Positions 1-10,258 of a stretch of DNA of 64,000 bases are shown in pieces (position 1 is the first letter of the stretch; each line of letters begins with the position of its first letter). Position numbers and translations under genes: made by a program. Location: the NCBI GenBank assembly GCA_023935145.1, contig CM043697.1, positions 50,032,001 through 50,096,000 on the forward strand, read 5' to 3'. Origin of the DNA: Bretschneidera sinensis. Taxonomy: Eukaryota > Streptophyta > Magnoliopsida > Brassicales > Akaniaceae. The notes below the pieces were generated by a model. The model saw only the letters and a program-made list of their open reading frames with translations, did no database searches and was not told where the DNA came from.

Positions 1-9
1 GAGGATGTC

Positions 10-1356
10 ATGGCCATAACACTAAGAAGCGGTACACAATTGGAAGAGCCACAACCTAAAGAAATCACTCATCAAGAAGGGGAGAAAGAAGAGACCACGC
101 AAGAAGAACATGTTTCAGAAAAGAAGTCTACTGGTAAAGGTTTGATCGATTCTAACTCTGAAACTAAATATATGCCACCTCTTCCCTATCCTCATAAATT
201 TATGAAAGAAAAATTAGATAAGCAATTTTCAAAATTTTTAGAGATTTTCAAGAAATTGCATATTAACATTCCGTTTGCAGAGGCTCTATCACAAATGCCT
301 AGTTGCACTAAATTTTTGAAGAAAATTTTGTCTAATAAACGAAAGCTTGAGGAACATGGAAAGGTGATGTTAACTGAAGAGTGCAGTGCCATACTGCAAA
401 ACAAGCTACCTCCAAAATTGGAAGATCCAGGGAGTTTTACTATACCTTGTACTTTAGGAAATTCATTTTTTGATAAAGCTTTATATGACCTTGGTGCAAG
501 TATCAATCTTATGCCTCTTTCAATTTTCAGGAAACTTGGATTAGAAGAAATCAAAACAACAACAGTGTCATTGCAATTAGCTGATCGATCTATTAAGAGA
601 CCACGGGGAATTATAGAAGATGTACTGGTAAAGGTCGATAAATTTATATTCCCTGTAGACTTCATTGTTCTCGACATGGAAGAGAATCGTGAGGTACCTC
701 TTATACTTGGACGTCCATTCCTTGCTACAGTGAGAGCCCTAATTGATGTACAACAAGGGAAATTGATTTTGAGAGTCAATGATGAGCAAGTAGTTTTTGA
801 TATGTATAAAATTATGAAATACCCTTCTGGCTTATCTACTTCTTCTTGTTTTCATGTGGATATTGTTGATAACCAATTTGAGGAGTTTCAGGAGAAAACA
901 TTAAATGAAGATACTTTGGAGAGATGTATCATGGAAACGGGAACTAATACCACTGAAAAACTCATCATCGAAGAAGAAGCAAGGAACTTGGAGTCTGAAA
1001 TGGGAAAAGAAGTGCCAGAAGAACAAATAATAATAACTGAATTGAAAACTTTACTTGCTCATTTAAAATATGCTTATTTAGAGAAAAATATTTTCCCTGT
1101 GATAATATTTTCTTCGTTGACAGGTAAAATGGAAGAACGGTTGCTGGAAATCCTAAGAAGGCACATATTTTCGGGAAAGCTGAAATCCCGGTGGACCGGA
1201 TCGTATACCATGATAAATGTCTCACCTTTCAGTGTCGTTAAGGTTCGACATGAGAAAAACAAGAAGACATTCAAGATTAACGGGCACATATTGAAGCACT
1301 ACATTACGGGGACTTTTGACCCTAAATCGTCCACCACCGTTCTCCAAGAGCCATAA
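10..1356 (+). CDS. gag C-terminus and protease fused in frame to integrase tail (partial polyprotein)
   Basis: The longest open frame of the window (448 codons, no internal stop). The first 60 residues are a charged gag tail starting AITLRSG, a stretch normally inside the polyprotein, so the ATG at 10 is probably not the true start and the frame continues leftwards. The retropepsin domain follows: catalytic DLGAS at 487-501, then ADRSIKRPRG and the flap-like LILGRPFLAT. Near residue 380 (nt 1159) the usual protease-RT linker (MEERLLEILRRH) runs straight into an integrase C-terminal tail (KLKSRWTGSY, then FKINGHILKHY). About 1,000 or more residues of RT, RNase H and integrase core are therefore absent, but the frame is kept. 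A protein with protease but no polymerase would have to act in trans; whether it is expressed is unknown. Confidence 0.8.
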   Translation: MAITLRSGTQLEEPQPKEITHQEGEKEETTQEEHVSEKKSTGKGLIDSNSETKYMPPLPYPHKFMKEKLDKQFSKFLEIFKKLHINIPFAEALSQMPSCTKFLKKILSNKRKLEEHGKVMLTEECSAILQNKLPPKLEDPGSFTIPCTLGNSFFDKALYDLGASINLMPLSIFRKLGLEEIKTTTVSLQLADRSIKRPRGIIEDVLVKVDKFIFPVDFIVLDMEENREVPLILGRPFLATVRALIDVQQGKLILRVNDEQVVFDMYKIMKYPSGLSTSSCFHVDIVDNQFEEFQEKTLNEDTLERCIMETGTNTTEKLIIEEEARNLESEMGKEVPEEQIIITELKTLLAHLKYAYLEKNIFPVIIFSSLTGKMEERLLEILRRHIFSGKLKSRWTGSYTMINVSPFSVVKVRHEKNKKTFKINGHILKHYITGTFDPKSSTTVLQEP

Positions 1357-1565
1357 AATAGAAAGTCAAGCTAAAGATTATAAATTAGAACTACCATTTT
1401 GGGTCTTACTTTTTAATTTTTTTTTTCTTGCTTTTTGAAATTATTTGTGGTGTTTCAATTTTTTTTTGTTGCTTAATTTATTTGTTATTTCAATTTTCAT
1501 GCCCTTACGATGTGTATTTTTGATTTATTTTTCAGCTCTACGTGGAGCCATAACAGAAATTCAAT

Positions 1566-1669
1566 GCTACAGCGCCAGAAAATTGGAGCTGCAGCGCCAA
1601 GGCCTTCAATTTCACGCATCAGCCCAGAAATCCAGCGCTGCAGCCTCACAAACTCAGCGCTATAGCACC
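1566..1669 (+). repeat. Cluster of CTGCAGCGCC-type palindromic motifs (internal)
   Basis: Four partial copies of the palindrome GGCGCTGCAGCGCC lie at about 1566-1576, 1586-1600, 1632-1645 and 1655-1669. The same motif family recurs in the LTR of this element at 3867-4012. The GC-rich copies stand out against the AT-rich surroundings. Confidence 0.7.
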
Positions 1670-2773
1670 AGGACCTGATCGTTCAAAACCAATAATCCAG
1701 ACAGGCCGCAAGCTGACATTTAAATGCACAGCCCTTCCATAGTTAGGGCACTCTAAAATTTAATTCCCAGCTGCTCTCCCTCTCCACTACCACCATATCC
1801 CGATCATAGCAGTAATCATAAGGATGAGGACATTGACAAAGACGATTGATTCGACCTCCAACTAATCAGGGGAGTTCCTTTCTCTTGCTTTATATTTCAA
1901 ATTCTATACATTGCGGACAATGTATTATTTAAGTTTGGGGGTGGGAACTTTATCTGAATGTGTGCACTGCTTATGTTTCTAGTTATTTTCCTATTTGTGT
2001 TTTTTGAGTGCTTTCTATTGTTTGATTTTGATTTTGCCAATGATGAGAAATAGATTGACTTGATTATAGCCATTGAAAATTTGAAAAATGTTGCGTTTGT
2101 CTGTGTGCTTGAATTTGTTATTTGGATTTATTTTACATCGAACTCTTTGAACTCAATGAGCACTTACACCTAAGCACTTTGTTGTCTTGCTGTTTCGGAG
2201 AGTGTTTATGTGAGCAGTGTAGTCTTGTGATCTCTTGGACTCTAGAACTTGTTTGAAGACCACTCGAGGCGAAATCCTAGGTAGTACAGTACCAAAGAAC
2301 GGATCCAGGCCATGTTTGGAAAGTTTGAGCCATTTTAGCCAACCCTTGATATGTGACTATCTTTAGTATTCCCCTTTTGAGCTTGGATACATATTGTTTT
2401 GTCACCCAATCATATAACCTATTTCCCTTTCAAATATATATATATAAAAAATAAAAATAAAAATTATCTCCACCTTTCACCTATAAGCACATTGATTAAT
2501 AAAGGGACTATTCTCTTAAGTGGTGATAGAGGATTGAGCAAGAGGAAGCGGCTCTCCCTTGGCTATGATATGTGTTACATATTTCCCATCGAGAGAGACC
2601 AAGGAAAAGATCAAAGTCAAAAAGGTTTACCATATGAACTATTTGATAAAGTTGTATTCTGCCTATCACAGGCAGCTGGCAAAGCTGTGTTTGATCGTCA
2701 TGTACATGCTATGCTATAGTTTCAGTAATGCACACAGAAACAAATACTAGTGCTACTATAGTACAAGCATACC

Positions 2774-2808
2774 AAAAAAAAAAAAAAAGAAGAAGAAGAA
2801 GAAGAAGA
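2774..2808 (+). repeat. A-run followed by (GAA)n microsatellite
   Basis: A run of about 15 A is followed by about seven GAA units inside the non-coding 3' region of element G. Confidence 0.9.
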
Positions 2809-3299
2809 TGTGACAAGAGCAAAAGTATTGGAAGTATTCCATGATAACTGAGGGAAAGTTTGAAATAAAATATTTATTGGTTGATGTGCTTAAGGTGATG
2901 TGAACCTCAAATCAATCTTTCACCATACCTTAACCTTAGCCAAAGTTATAAGCTGAATAAAGTCTTGGTGATCTCGGGTATTGTCATGGCCTACATTAGT
3001 GGAGAGTGGTGTGAAAAGTAAGCTTATGGACTTTGAAAGATTGGCATTATCCTACTTGCTTGCATAAACCGATCAGAGTGGCGAGACGATTAAGTTTATA
3101 AAGGTGTTGCACACACACACGTTTGAAGAATTTGATGTAAGATAAGGCTAGCAATAAATTTGAAATTCTAGACATTGGCATCATTTGGAAAGTTTTCTTG
3201 TGCGTTATAATTTTTATGCAATCTTTGAGGCATGCTATATCAAATCTAATCAAACCATCTCGCACTCTTAGGATGTGTGTGCATAGAATTTTGTTCTAG

Positions 3300-3337
3300 T
3301 TTGCTCGAGGACTAGCAAAAACGTAAGTTTGGGGGTG
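3300..3337 (+). promoter_or_regulatory. Pre-PPT hairpin and polypurine tract of element G
   Basis: TTTGCT (3300-3305) pairs with AGCAAA (3314-3319) around CGAGGACT. The tract AAGTTTGGGGGTG follows and ends exactly where the LTR begins (TGATAAC at 3338). The same hairpin-then-PPT order occurs in elements A, A', C, D and E. The purine tract is the expected plus-strand DNA primer. Confidence 0.8.
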
Positions 3338-5057
3338 TGATAACTCTATGATAAGAGCCATAAAATGCATTATAATTGTACTTATTTGTTAGCACTTTAG
3401 GGTTGATTTAGGTCTTAATTGCATTTTTATTCATTAACAACTCTAAAGTGGTATTTTTGGAGCATTAACTTATTTCGGTGTATTTTTCAGGTATCTTGAT
3501 CTAAAAGAGATGGAAGAGCTATCATCATTTTAAACACGAAGCTCCATTGAACACTCAAGCAAAAGAATGGTCGTGGAAGAGCCAAGATGAAGAGAAACTA
3601 AGGAAGGAGTTTTCACTAAGTTGTTGGAGTTGCCATGCGAATCAACCACCTTTACAAATTAAACTGTATTTATGTAGGAAGAGCCAGGAAGTGTGCTACA
3701 TATTCTCAGAAAGATCTGGAAGTCTACTTTCTGGAAGATTTTACGGTTCATTAAAATCATTTTTCTAGAGAAAGTTATGGCAATTTTAGCGGACAGAGGT
3801 CATACCTCCTGGTTCAGCATCAGCCGCACCTCACAGCACCAAAATGCACAAAGAGGACAGAAACTCAAGGCTGCAGCACCAGGATATTGGCGCTGCAGTG
3901 CTGGTAGCTTACAAAAAGAAGGATTTGGACAGAAATTTGGCACTGCAGCGCCAGAATTAGGGTTTCTTTATGTCTTGGCGCTGCAGCGCTGGGATGTTGG
4001 CGCTGCAGCGCCAGCCCGCGAATTTTGAATGTTATAAATTGAAACCCTAGCTGAACAAGAAGGGAATCTGGAAAAGAGGCGGAAAAGAGAAGAAAGAAAA
4101 CATAATTTGGAGGAGAGGAGACATGAAAGGAGGCTTGGAGACACTCCGGGAGGCTACGCATCAAGCTTTTAATCATTCTTCTCCGGTTTTGTGTTCTTTT
4201 ATTCTATCTATGTTGATGTTTTATAATATGAACATGGGTTGTTTGAACATGATTATGGAGTAGATATTTTTGTGTTAAGGATAGATGGATCCTAAACTTT
4301 TATCTTGAGTTGTTGTTTGGACAAGTGGAATTTAATGTGTTTTTCAAAGAGTGTGTTTTATTGTTCTTAATGCTTTTTATTATTTTGATTCCTTCTTTGG
4401 GCATGGTGATGTGTCGAATAGAGAAGCCATGCTCTTATGAATGGTTGAACTAATAAATATGATATTGGATTTTTATGTATGCAAAGGCCAGGGTAAAACA
4501 CGCCATGAATGGAATATGAGTAACCGAATAGGGATTCTAGGAAGTTCATGTGGTCCGTTTAAATCGTAACCGAATAGGGAGATTTAACTGAAAGGAATCC
4601 AAAAACACTTAATGCTTCTCAATTTGAGTTAATCTAGAATAGACCTAGAATACGGATATTCGAAGTTAATGATTCTTGAGATTGTGGTTAGACCCGGAAT
4701 ATGGATAACCAATTTATTGGGGATTCTACCATCTTGGAAAACATATTAAACGAAACTTGTCCATTTGAAACTCTTGTCAATTATGGTTTAGGTGAAGTCG
4801 AGTCCTTAGCACATTAGTTCATAAGAGTTTTCATTCCAAAATTTGCTAATCTTCCATTATTTACTATTGCGTTCTGTTTTTCCTTAGTTAATTGTTAGTA
4901 AATCTTTCCCCTACAATTATTCGTTTGCTCAAATAACAGTAAAAGTTAAGTCATAATTTTTGTAGTATTTGATCAGTCCTCGTTGGGAACGATATTCACT
5001 CATCATTTTATTACTTGAATGATTAGTGCACTTGCTAGTGTCAATTTCATCGCATCA
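3338..5057 (+). repeat. 3' LTR of element G
   Basis: Starts TGATAACTC right after the polypurine tract and ends GCATCA where the interrupted Copia frame resumes, giving about 1,720 bp. It contains a block of about 90 bp (3700-3800: GATCTGGAAGTCTA, TTTTCTAGAGAAAGTTATGG) shared with the LTRs of A, A' and D. The partner 5' LTR is outside the window. Confidence 0.85.
3867..4040 (+). promoter_or_regulatory. Putative LTR promoter of element G: palindrome array plus TATA box
   Basis: Five copies of a GGCGCTGCAGCGCC-like palindrome (3867-3880, 3887-3904, 3938-3953, 3977-3990, 3999-4012; the last is a perfect 14-mer) end 20 bp before TTATAAATT (4032-4040). The position fits a U3 enhancer array ahead of the TATA box. 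The promoter role is inferred. Confidence 0.6.
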
Positions 5058-5482
5058 GCTGCATTCACATCCATTTTCTCGATTTCCCAATTAAATTAGA
5101 CCACCATAGCTAACACTATCTTTATCGTCTTGTATTTCACAACCGGTGAGAATATTTCGGTGAAATCCATGCCTTCTCTTTATGTGAACCCCTTCACCAC
5201 CAGCCTAGCCTTATACCGAACTTCATCCCTTGGAATGTTCCCTTCTTTGTTCTTGTAAATCCACTTACAATCCACTTTATGTTTTTCTGGTTTGGGCACC
5301 AATTCCCAAGAGTTGTTCTTCCTCAAAGAATCTATTTCTTCCTTCATGGTTAGCTTCCATCTTGACGAATCCTTACATTCCATGGCATCCATATAAGTTT
5401 CTGGTTCACTTATCCCACTTTCTGTCCAAGGAGTTGCTGCATTTGCAGCAGCAAAACCATATCTCAAAGGTGGTCTGACCAA
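5058..5482 (-). pseudogene. Copia reverse transcriptase, N-terminal part
   Basis: N-terminal part of a Copia RT (RVT_2 family). The frame shows EPETYMDAMECKDSSRWKLT, then WELVPKPEKHKVDCKWIYK and VRYKARLVVKGFT, the family's standard opening. After a frame disruption near 5180 the sequence continues to EIEKMDVNAA, matching the DVKTAF region, where element G interrupts it at 5058. It is in the same frame as the integrase segment upstream (5558-6268), with stops between them. The catalytic YxDD lies in the missing half. Confidence 0.85.
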
Positions 5483-5557
5483 CCTTCTTTCCCGGTCCCT
5501 TGTGAGTTATTAGTCATTCTGACTTGCTGCATCATCCCCTTCTAGTTCAGCCTCCTC

Positions 5558-6268
5558 CTAAGTATCTTGAGCTTGGCCTTCATCAATGGGCTCTACCTGG
5601 CCCGAACCCTCTTGCTTTCCTTGCTCTACCTGAACTAAATTTTCCTTGATGCCATGCTCCACAAATACCGGGCTGGTTTGCCCACCATCCCCTACAGGGT
5701 TAGTTTTCTCCAAATAGAGAAATAAATGCTCATTAAAAATGATATCCCTACTTATTATGAGTTTCATTCCTTTTAGTTCTAAGGACCACAACCTATACCC
5801 CTTAACCCCTTCCCCATATCCTAGAAACACATATTTTCTTAACCTTGGGCTAAATTTATCATCCTTTTGATGTGCAAACGCAATACATCCAAAAGTCCTA
5901 AGGTTGTTCAACTCTGGGGGATTTCCACTCCACATCTCTTCGGGAGTCTTAAGATCCATAGCCCTAGAGGGTGATCTATTAACCAAATACGCAGTAGTAG
6001 ACACCGTTTCCCCCCAAAAATATTTGGGTAATCCGGAATCAATTAATATGCACCTAACCTTTTCCATAAGGGTCCTATTCATCCTCTCAATAATTCCATT
6101 TTGCTGAGGGGTTTTCACAACCGTTCTATGTCTTAGAATCTCATTTAACTCATAGAATTTGTCAAAATCCTTATTAAAAAATTCTAAGCCATTATCGGTT
6201 CGTAAAACCTTAACTACCTTACTCGTTTGTGTCTCCAGCAACTTTTTCCATACTACAAATTTATTCAA
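5558..6268 (-). pseudogene. Copia integrase catalytic core
   Basis: The integrase core includes VLRTDNGLEF (second catalytic Asp), then QQNGIIERMNRTLMEKVR (catalytic Glu in the NGxxER context), then YFWGETVSTTAYLVNRSPS and KYVFLGYGEGVKGYRLW, all typical of Copia. The first catalytic Asp is in the preceding segment (HVDLWGPA, within 6345-6746), in a different frame, so a frameshift lies between 6268 and 6345. Downstream is a hydrophilic, Glu/Gln-rich linker before RT. Confidence 0.9.
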
Positions 6269-6344
6269 AGCATCTTATTTATTTTTAAGCAAATAAACTC
6301 AAACCTTTCTTGAATAATCATGAATTAAGGATAGAAAGTAAAAG

Positions 6345-6746
6345 TTACCTCCCTATGTTGGTGTTTCTTGCTGGTCCCCAAAGATCCACATGAATGTAGT
6401 CAAGAATGCCCTTAGACTTGTGCACTCCAGTGTTGAAGCTGACCCGATGTTGCTTCCCAAGAACACAACTCTCGCAGAAATCAATTTTTTCTACATTGTC
6501 ACCATCAAGTAAACCATTCTTGCTGAGAACTTGCAGGCCCTTTTCGCTCATGTGTCCCAAGTGATTGTGCCAAAGAGCTGCCTTATCCATCTTAGCCATC
6601 AAGCTTGCTGCTTGATCCTTGATGTCCGTGTCTCCGATCATCTCATAGAGACCACCCTTTACTGCTGCTTTGATCACTATCAAAGATCCCTTGGTTACCT
6701 TAATCTTTCCTCCATCTGCTTTGTATATGTACCCCATGGAATCCAA
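6345..6746 (-). pseudogene. Copia GAG pre-integrase domain and start of integrase
   Basis: Encodes a GAG pre-integrase zinc-binding domain: His residues in LWHNHLGHMS and Cys residues in CESCVLGKQHR. DYIHVDLWGPA follows, carrying the first integrase Asp. The order protease, zinc domain, integrase identifies Copia. A frameshift separates it from the rest of integrase. Confidence 0.88.
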
Positions 6747-6749
6747 CTA

Positions 6750-7075
6750 CCCCAATGAGGTCAAATTTCTTCTCAAATTTAGAAGATATCTCACATTCTG
6801 TAGCAGCCTTATAACTCTATCAAACATCCTCAACTGGATGTCTCCTATACCCCTCACTTGGTAAAAAGTATCATTCCCCAAGAAAACTTTCCATCATTGG
6901 TTTCCTTGAAATTCTTGAACCAATCCCGGTGAGGACACATGTGATAAGTGCACCCGGAATCCAAGATCTATCTCTCGCTGAGTTGCTACTTGCTCACATT
7001 TGAGCACACAACAAGAACATCAACTTGCTATTCTTCCTTGGAAACCGAAACCTCTCCATTGTTGGTATGGCCTCT
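6750..7075 (-). pseudogene. Copia protease region
   Basis: No long open frame, but the minus strand reads SWILDSGCTYHMC with the catalytic DSG at 6953-6961. DWFKNFKE and a degenerate GNDTFYQVRGIGD follow, as in Copia proteases. Stops and frameshifts separate it from gag and from the pre-integrase domain. Confidence 0.75.
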
Positions 7076-7858
7076 TCATTTCTCATCCATTATCATCTTC
7101 TTGCAATCTTTCTTGAAATAACCCTCCTTATGGTAGTAGTAGCATCTATTTCCTCCAAATCTCGATTTAGAGTGCGCTCTCCCATGGCTTTGTCCTTTAC
7201 CATTTGGTTTGTCCTGGTAGTAGTCATGGATGTTGCTGTCATACTGAGTTGCTGGTCTTCCTCTAACGAATAACCCTTCCCCACTTGATGCTTCCCTCAT
7301 TTTGGCTTTGAAATCATGAGCCCTTATAGCATTGATCACAATTTCTTTGGTTAGTGTATCTCTTCCATATTCAATAGTATTAATCAAACTTTCAAAATAA
7401 TCAGGAAGAGAATTCAATAACATAACAGCCAATTGTTCATCCGGGAATGTTATACTACAACTAACCAAATCTTGAACTAGTTTATTAAACACATCGAGAT
7501 TATCTTGCAACTCTTTATTAGGATCCATTTTAAAAGCAAAGATTCGTTTCAAAAGATGTATCTTATTAGGGAGAGTTTTGGTAAGAAATAACTCACCTAG
7601 TTTCTTCCAAATGGCAATTGGATCTTCCGAGTCTCCACACTCCCTTGTGACACTATCCGACATGTGCAGAAAGATGGTGCTGTATGCCATCTTCTTCATC
7701 TCATTCTGCTAGACCTCCTTGATATTTGCTGAAAAAGCGTCATCTTCTCCAATAGCCAAGTCCACCTTTTGTTGCATAAGAACCGCTTTGATTTTCCGCT
7801 TCCAAAGGGCAAAGTCTTCCTTTCCATTAAACTTCTTAACAATGAAGTTTGAACCCAT
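7076..7858 (-). pseudogene. Copia gag (UBN2 type) with one in-frame amber stop
   Basis: Starts MGSNFIVKKFNGKEDFALWK at 7858 and stays in one frame to 7076, broken only by a TAG near 7708 (context KEV-stop-QNE). The core IWKKLGELF, LLKRIFAFKMDP, LLNSLPDYFESL is a UBN2/retrotransposon gag domain. The C-terminal zinc knuckle is degenerate: CYYYHKEGYFKKDC, where the second Cys and the His of CX2CX4HX4C are both Tyr. It lies about 220 bp downstream of the primer site, as expected for gag. Confidence 0.88.
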
Positions 7859-8080
7859 CTTGCAGAGAAAATCTCAAGATTTATGCAAAACCCACAATTG
7901 GTTTCCAACTTTTAAACTTCAAGAACACGATCAACTCTTGATCTCAACACCGCTCTTGAACCTCAAGAACACGATCAACTCTTGATCTTAACACCATTCT
8001 TGAATCTCCCAAGAAGTTTCCTTTGATTCTTGCTCGGATGCCCACTGTATCACCACCAAAGAATCCTTTGATTCTTAGAA

Positions 8081-8096
8081 CCGAGCTCTGATACCA
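8081..8096 (-). other. Primer binding site (initiator tRNA-Met) of element H
   Basis: On the minus strand this reads TGGTATCAGAGCTCGG, the usual complement to the 3' end of plant initiator tRNA-Met. It starts about 1 nt inside the 5' LTR. Confidence 0.9.
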
Positions 8097-8097
8097 C

Positions 8098-8957
8098 TGT
8101 TGGAAAATCACCCTCTTTACCCTGGTTGTGATCTTTTCAAACACCCAAGTCTAGAATGACTTGTACAATGAACAGAAACAAGAATCAAAGCATAAAAGAG
8201 AACATAAGAAATTTGTTATTGAGGTTCGGCAATGTGCCTACGTCCCCGTGAGCTCCTCTGAGCTCTCTGCACTAAATCAATGGAGTTCTTACAATTATAG
8301 CAACACTTCTTCAAGAACTTTCTTGTTCTTGAAGAACAAAAGAATAGAAAAAGAAAGTAATAAGAACTAAGTGTTTCCCTGGAATTTTCCCCAAGAAAAT
8401 TACAATTAAAAAGCCCTTGAATCCCCAGTCTATACTACCATCTCTCTAAACAACCAGCCTCTCTTCAATGAGTCTCTTTTGTGTTTTGTGTCTTTGCACT
8501 CTTACACTTGATCTCTCATATGATGTCTCACCTTTGAATTGAGATGATGTCTTCACTTGTTGTTAGAAGACCTTTTTTATATAGCAATGACTTCCTCATC
8601 CAATCTTTGAGATCAACCTCAACCCTTAGATCTCAAGAACTAAAGACCCATGACTCTTTAAGAGTCTAAGTAATCCTGTGCGTTTTAACCAAGTCCCACG
8701 CACTATCTCAAAGTGCCAATTTAATTGGTGTCAAGGGTGCCTTCGTGCCGCGAGTCAGAAGAGGGGAACCATACTGCTATGTTGGAGGCCGCGGCTTAGG
8801 TGGACTATGACAGGGCGCACAGGGCCGTGCCATAGCGCTCACACCTTGAGCCACAGCGCGCATGGTGGTACTGATCTTCTGGGACATGCTGGAGGGAGCA
8901 CAACCATACCTGATGCTGAACTTCTTCATTTGTTTAATTCTTTGACAAATCCCAACA
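8098..8957 (-). repeat. 5' LTR of element H
   Basis: Bounded by the inverted ends TGTTGG and CCAACA (860 bp). A TATATAAAAA-type box on the minus strand lies at 8573-8583. The segment 8745-8890 is unusually GC-rich with repeated AGCGC motifs and lies upstream of that box, as in other LTRs here. The right flank (8958) is a different LTR. Confidence 0.85.
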
Positions 8958-9945
8958 GGATTTGCATGGCCTAGACAGTAGCACAACTGGACCTATTCTG
9001 GATAACAGAAATCAGTCTTGGACAACAGCAAACGCATAGCCTGGATAGCAGCAGAAGTACATGGCCTGAATAGAAAACCTAAAGCAACTTTTCTGTCTAC
9101 AAAGCCGTCTCCATACAGCTATATATAGGATTTTAGACTCAGATAACAGGGGGTTGAATAGAGGGCTAAACAGATACACATTGAATTTTTAGAGAGCTGT
9201 TGTGATTATGTATTGTTGGCTAGGCTAAGTTTTAACCAAGACGAAGAGATGAGCTCCTAGACATAGTAGGTTTGGCTTGTATTTAATTCAGTTATTGGTG
9301 TTTTTAACGTTGAATAATTGTTTTGAGCTGCTTCCTTTATTTAATATGAAGTTGATGTTTTTGTGTGATAAACAATTATATTTTCTTCTTCCATAGATTT
9401 ATTTAACTCCGGTGATTGTTGTTCTTTTTCTCCATATAAGTTCAGTCATGCTTCTCTTATGTGTGGAATTTAGTATGCAATTGATTTTGGTAGATTAATT
9501 ATATATTGTCTTTTACAGCATTATTTTCTTCGGATATATCGTCGATTTAGGATATCATATATGATCGACCATTGCATTACTTGTAAAAACAAGAAGAGGA
9601 TTTCTCATAATAATTTACAAAAGAATATTTTTGGTACTTTCACTATTATTTTCCGATTACATATTTGGGATGTGAAATATGTAGTTGAGTTATAATAACT
9701 GAATTGATACAAGTTGAAGCTGTGAAATTTAGGAGGGATTGTTGGACCCTTGTGTTGCTCATTATTGATTTTCTTTCACTTAATTCAATTGTTTCATTTA
9801 ATTCTCAACATTTTCTTAATATTAATTTTTAATTTTGTTTCAATTATTTTTTGTGTGAGACTTTGATTGTAGAACGTTCTCTTCATGGGATCGACACCCC
9901 ATTCTATATTGCTGCTACCGCTTAGTACTGTTTGGATGTAATTCA
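8958..9945 (+). repeat. Remnant I: 3' part of a divergent Ty3 LTR
   Basis: The order of short blocks matches the second half of the element A LTR: TATTTAATTCAGTTATTGGT near 9280, CCATATAAGTTCAGTCATGC near 9432, a TTCGGATATATCGTCG block near 9527, then ATCGACACCCCATTCTATA near 9891. It ends GTAATTCA at 9945, where chromovirus integrase coding begins. Its first half is missing because element H was inserted into it. No genes seen. Confidence 0.65.
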
Positions 9946-10258
9946 ATTTACTTTTAGATTTTGGAAAGGTTTTCAAGAAGCTATAGATATGCAATTACAG
10001 TTTAGTACAGCTTTTCATCCTCAAACTGATGGGCAGACAGAGAGAATCATCAGAATACTAGAAGATATGCTTAGGGTAAGTGTATTGAGTTTCTTAGTGA
10101 GTTGGGGTGCTTATTTGACTTTGATCAAGTTTGCATACAATTATCAGTATCAAACTACTATTGGGATGGCACCATTTGAGGCTTTATATGGTAGAAGGTG
10201 CAAAACTCTAGTATGTTGGGAAGAAGTTGGAGAAAGAAGAGTATTTGGGCCAAAATGA
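9946..10258 (+). pseudogene. Chromovirus integrase, end of catalytic core
   Basis: Reads [36 protein letters not shown], then KFAYNYQYQTTIGMAPFEALYGRRC. This is the typical Ty3 integrase segment with the catalytic Glu in GQTER. The beginning was displaced by element I; the end is broken by a stop at 10258. Confidence 0.9.

Larger units (their letters stand above)
1357..3299 (+). other. Non-coding 3' region of element G
   Basis: No credible gene; the short open frames are low-complexity or unlike any family. It starts with a degenerate form of the post-coding motif of elements A, C, D and E (GTCAAGCTAAAGATTATAAA, from 1371). It then holds a cluster of CTGCAGCGCC motifs, a TATA-like ATTTAAATGC near 1718, an A-run with GAA repeats, and blocks shared with element A: ACCACTCGAGGCGAAATCCT near 2260 against ACCACTTAAGGCGAATTCCT near 41637, and GTGGAGAGTGG near 3000 against 42341. 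Confidence 0.6.
1..5057 (+). mobile_element. Element G: Ty3 (Athila/Tat-like) LTR element, 3' part
   Basis: The 3' portion of a plus-strand Ty3 retrotransposon. It holds the end of gag, a protease, an integrase tail, a 2 kb non-coding region, a polypurine tract and a 3' LTR ending in CA at 5057. The gag start, primer site and 5' LTR lie before the window. RT, RNase H and most of integrase are missing by internal deletion near 1159. The next base (5058) resumes Copia RT coding on the minus strand, so G sits inside element H. The lineage (Athila/Tat-like) is inferred from the DLGAS protease and from the tRNA-Asp-like primer sites of its relatives A, C and E. Confidence 0.85.
5058..8957 (-). mobile_element. 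Element H: Copia retrotransposon (5' part), minus strand
   Basis: On the minus strand the order is 5' LTR (8098-8957), initiator-Met primer site, gag, protease, GAG pre-integrase, integrase and RT, the Copia order with integrase before RT. It is cut at 5058 inside RT by the 3' end of element G, so the rest of RT, RNase H and the 3' LTR should lie left of the window. Frameshifts and stops break the polyprotein. Confidence 0.9.

Noticed and set aside
192..779. A 195-codon minus-strand open frame.
   Set aside because: Exact shadow of the gag-protease frame on the plus strand; no independent motif.
2399..2719. A 106-codon plus-strand frame in the non-coding region of G.
   Set aside because: Begins in AT-rich low-complexity sequence and matches no family; the equivalent region of element A is not open.
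8678..8974. A 98-codon plus-strand frame with a GC-rich centre.
   Set aside because: Lies inside the 5' LTR of Copia element H; its GC-rich part looks like a regulatory repeat region.
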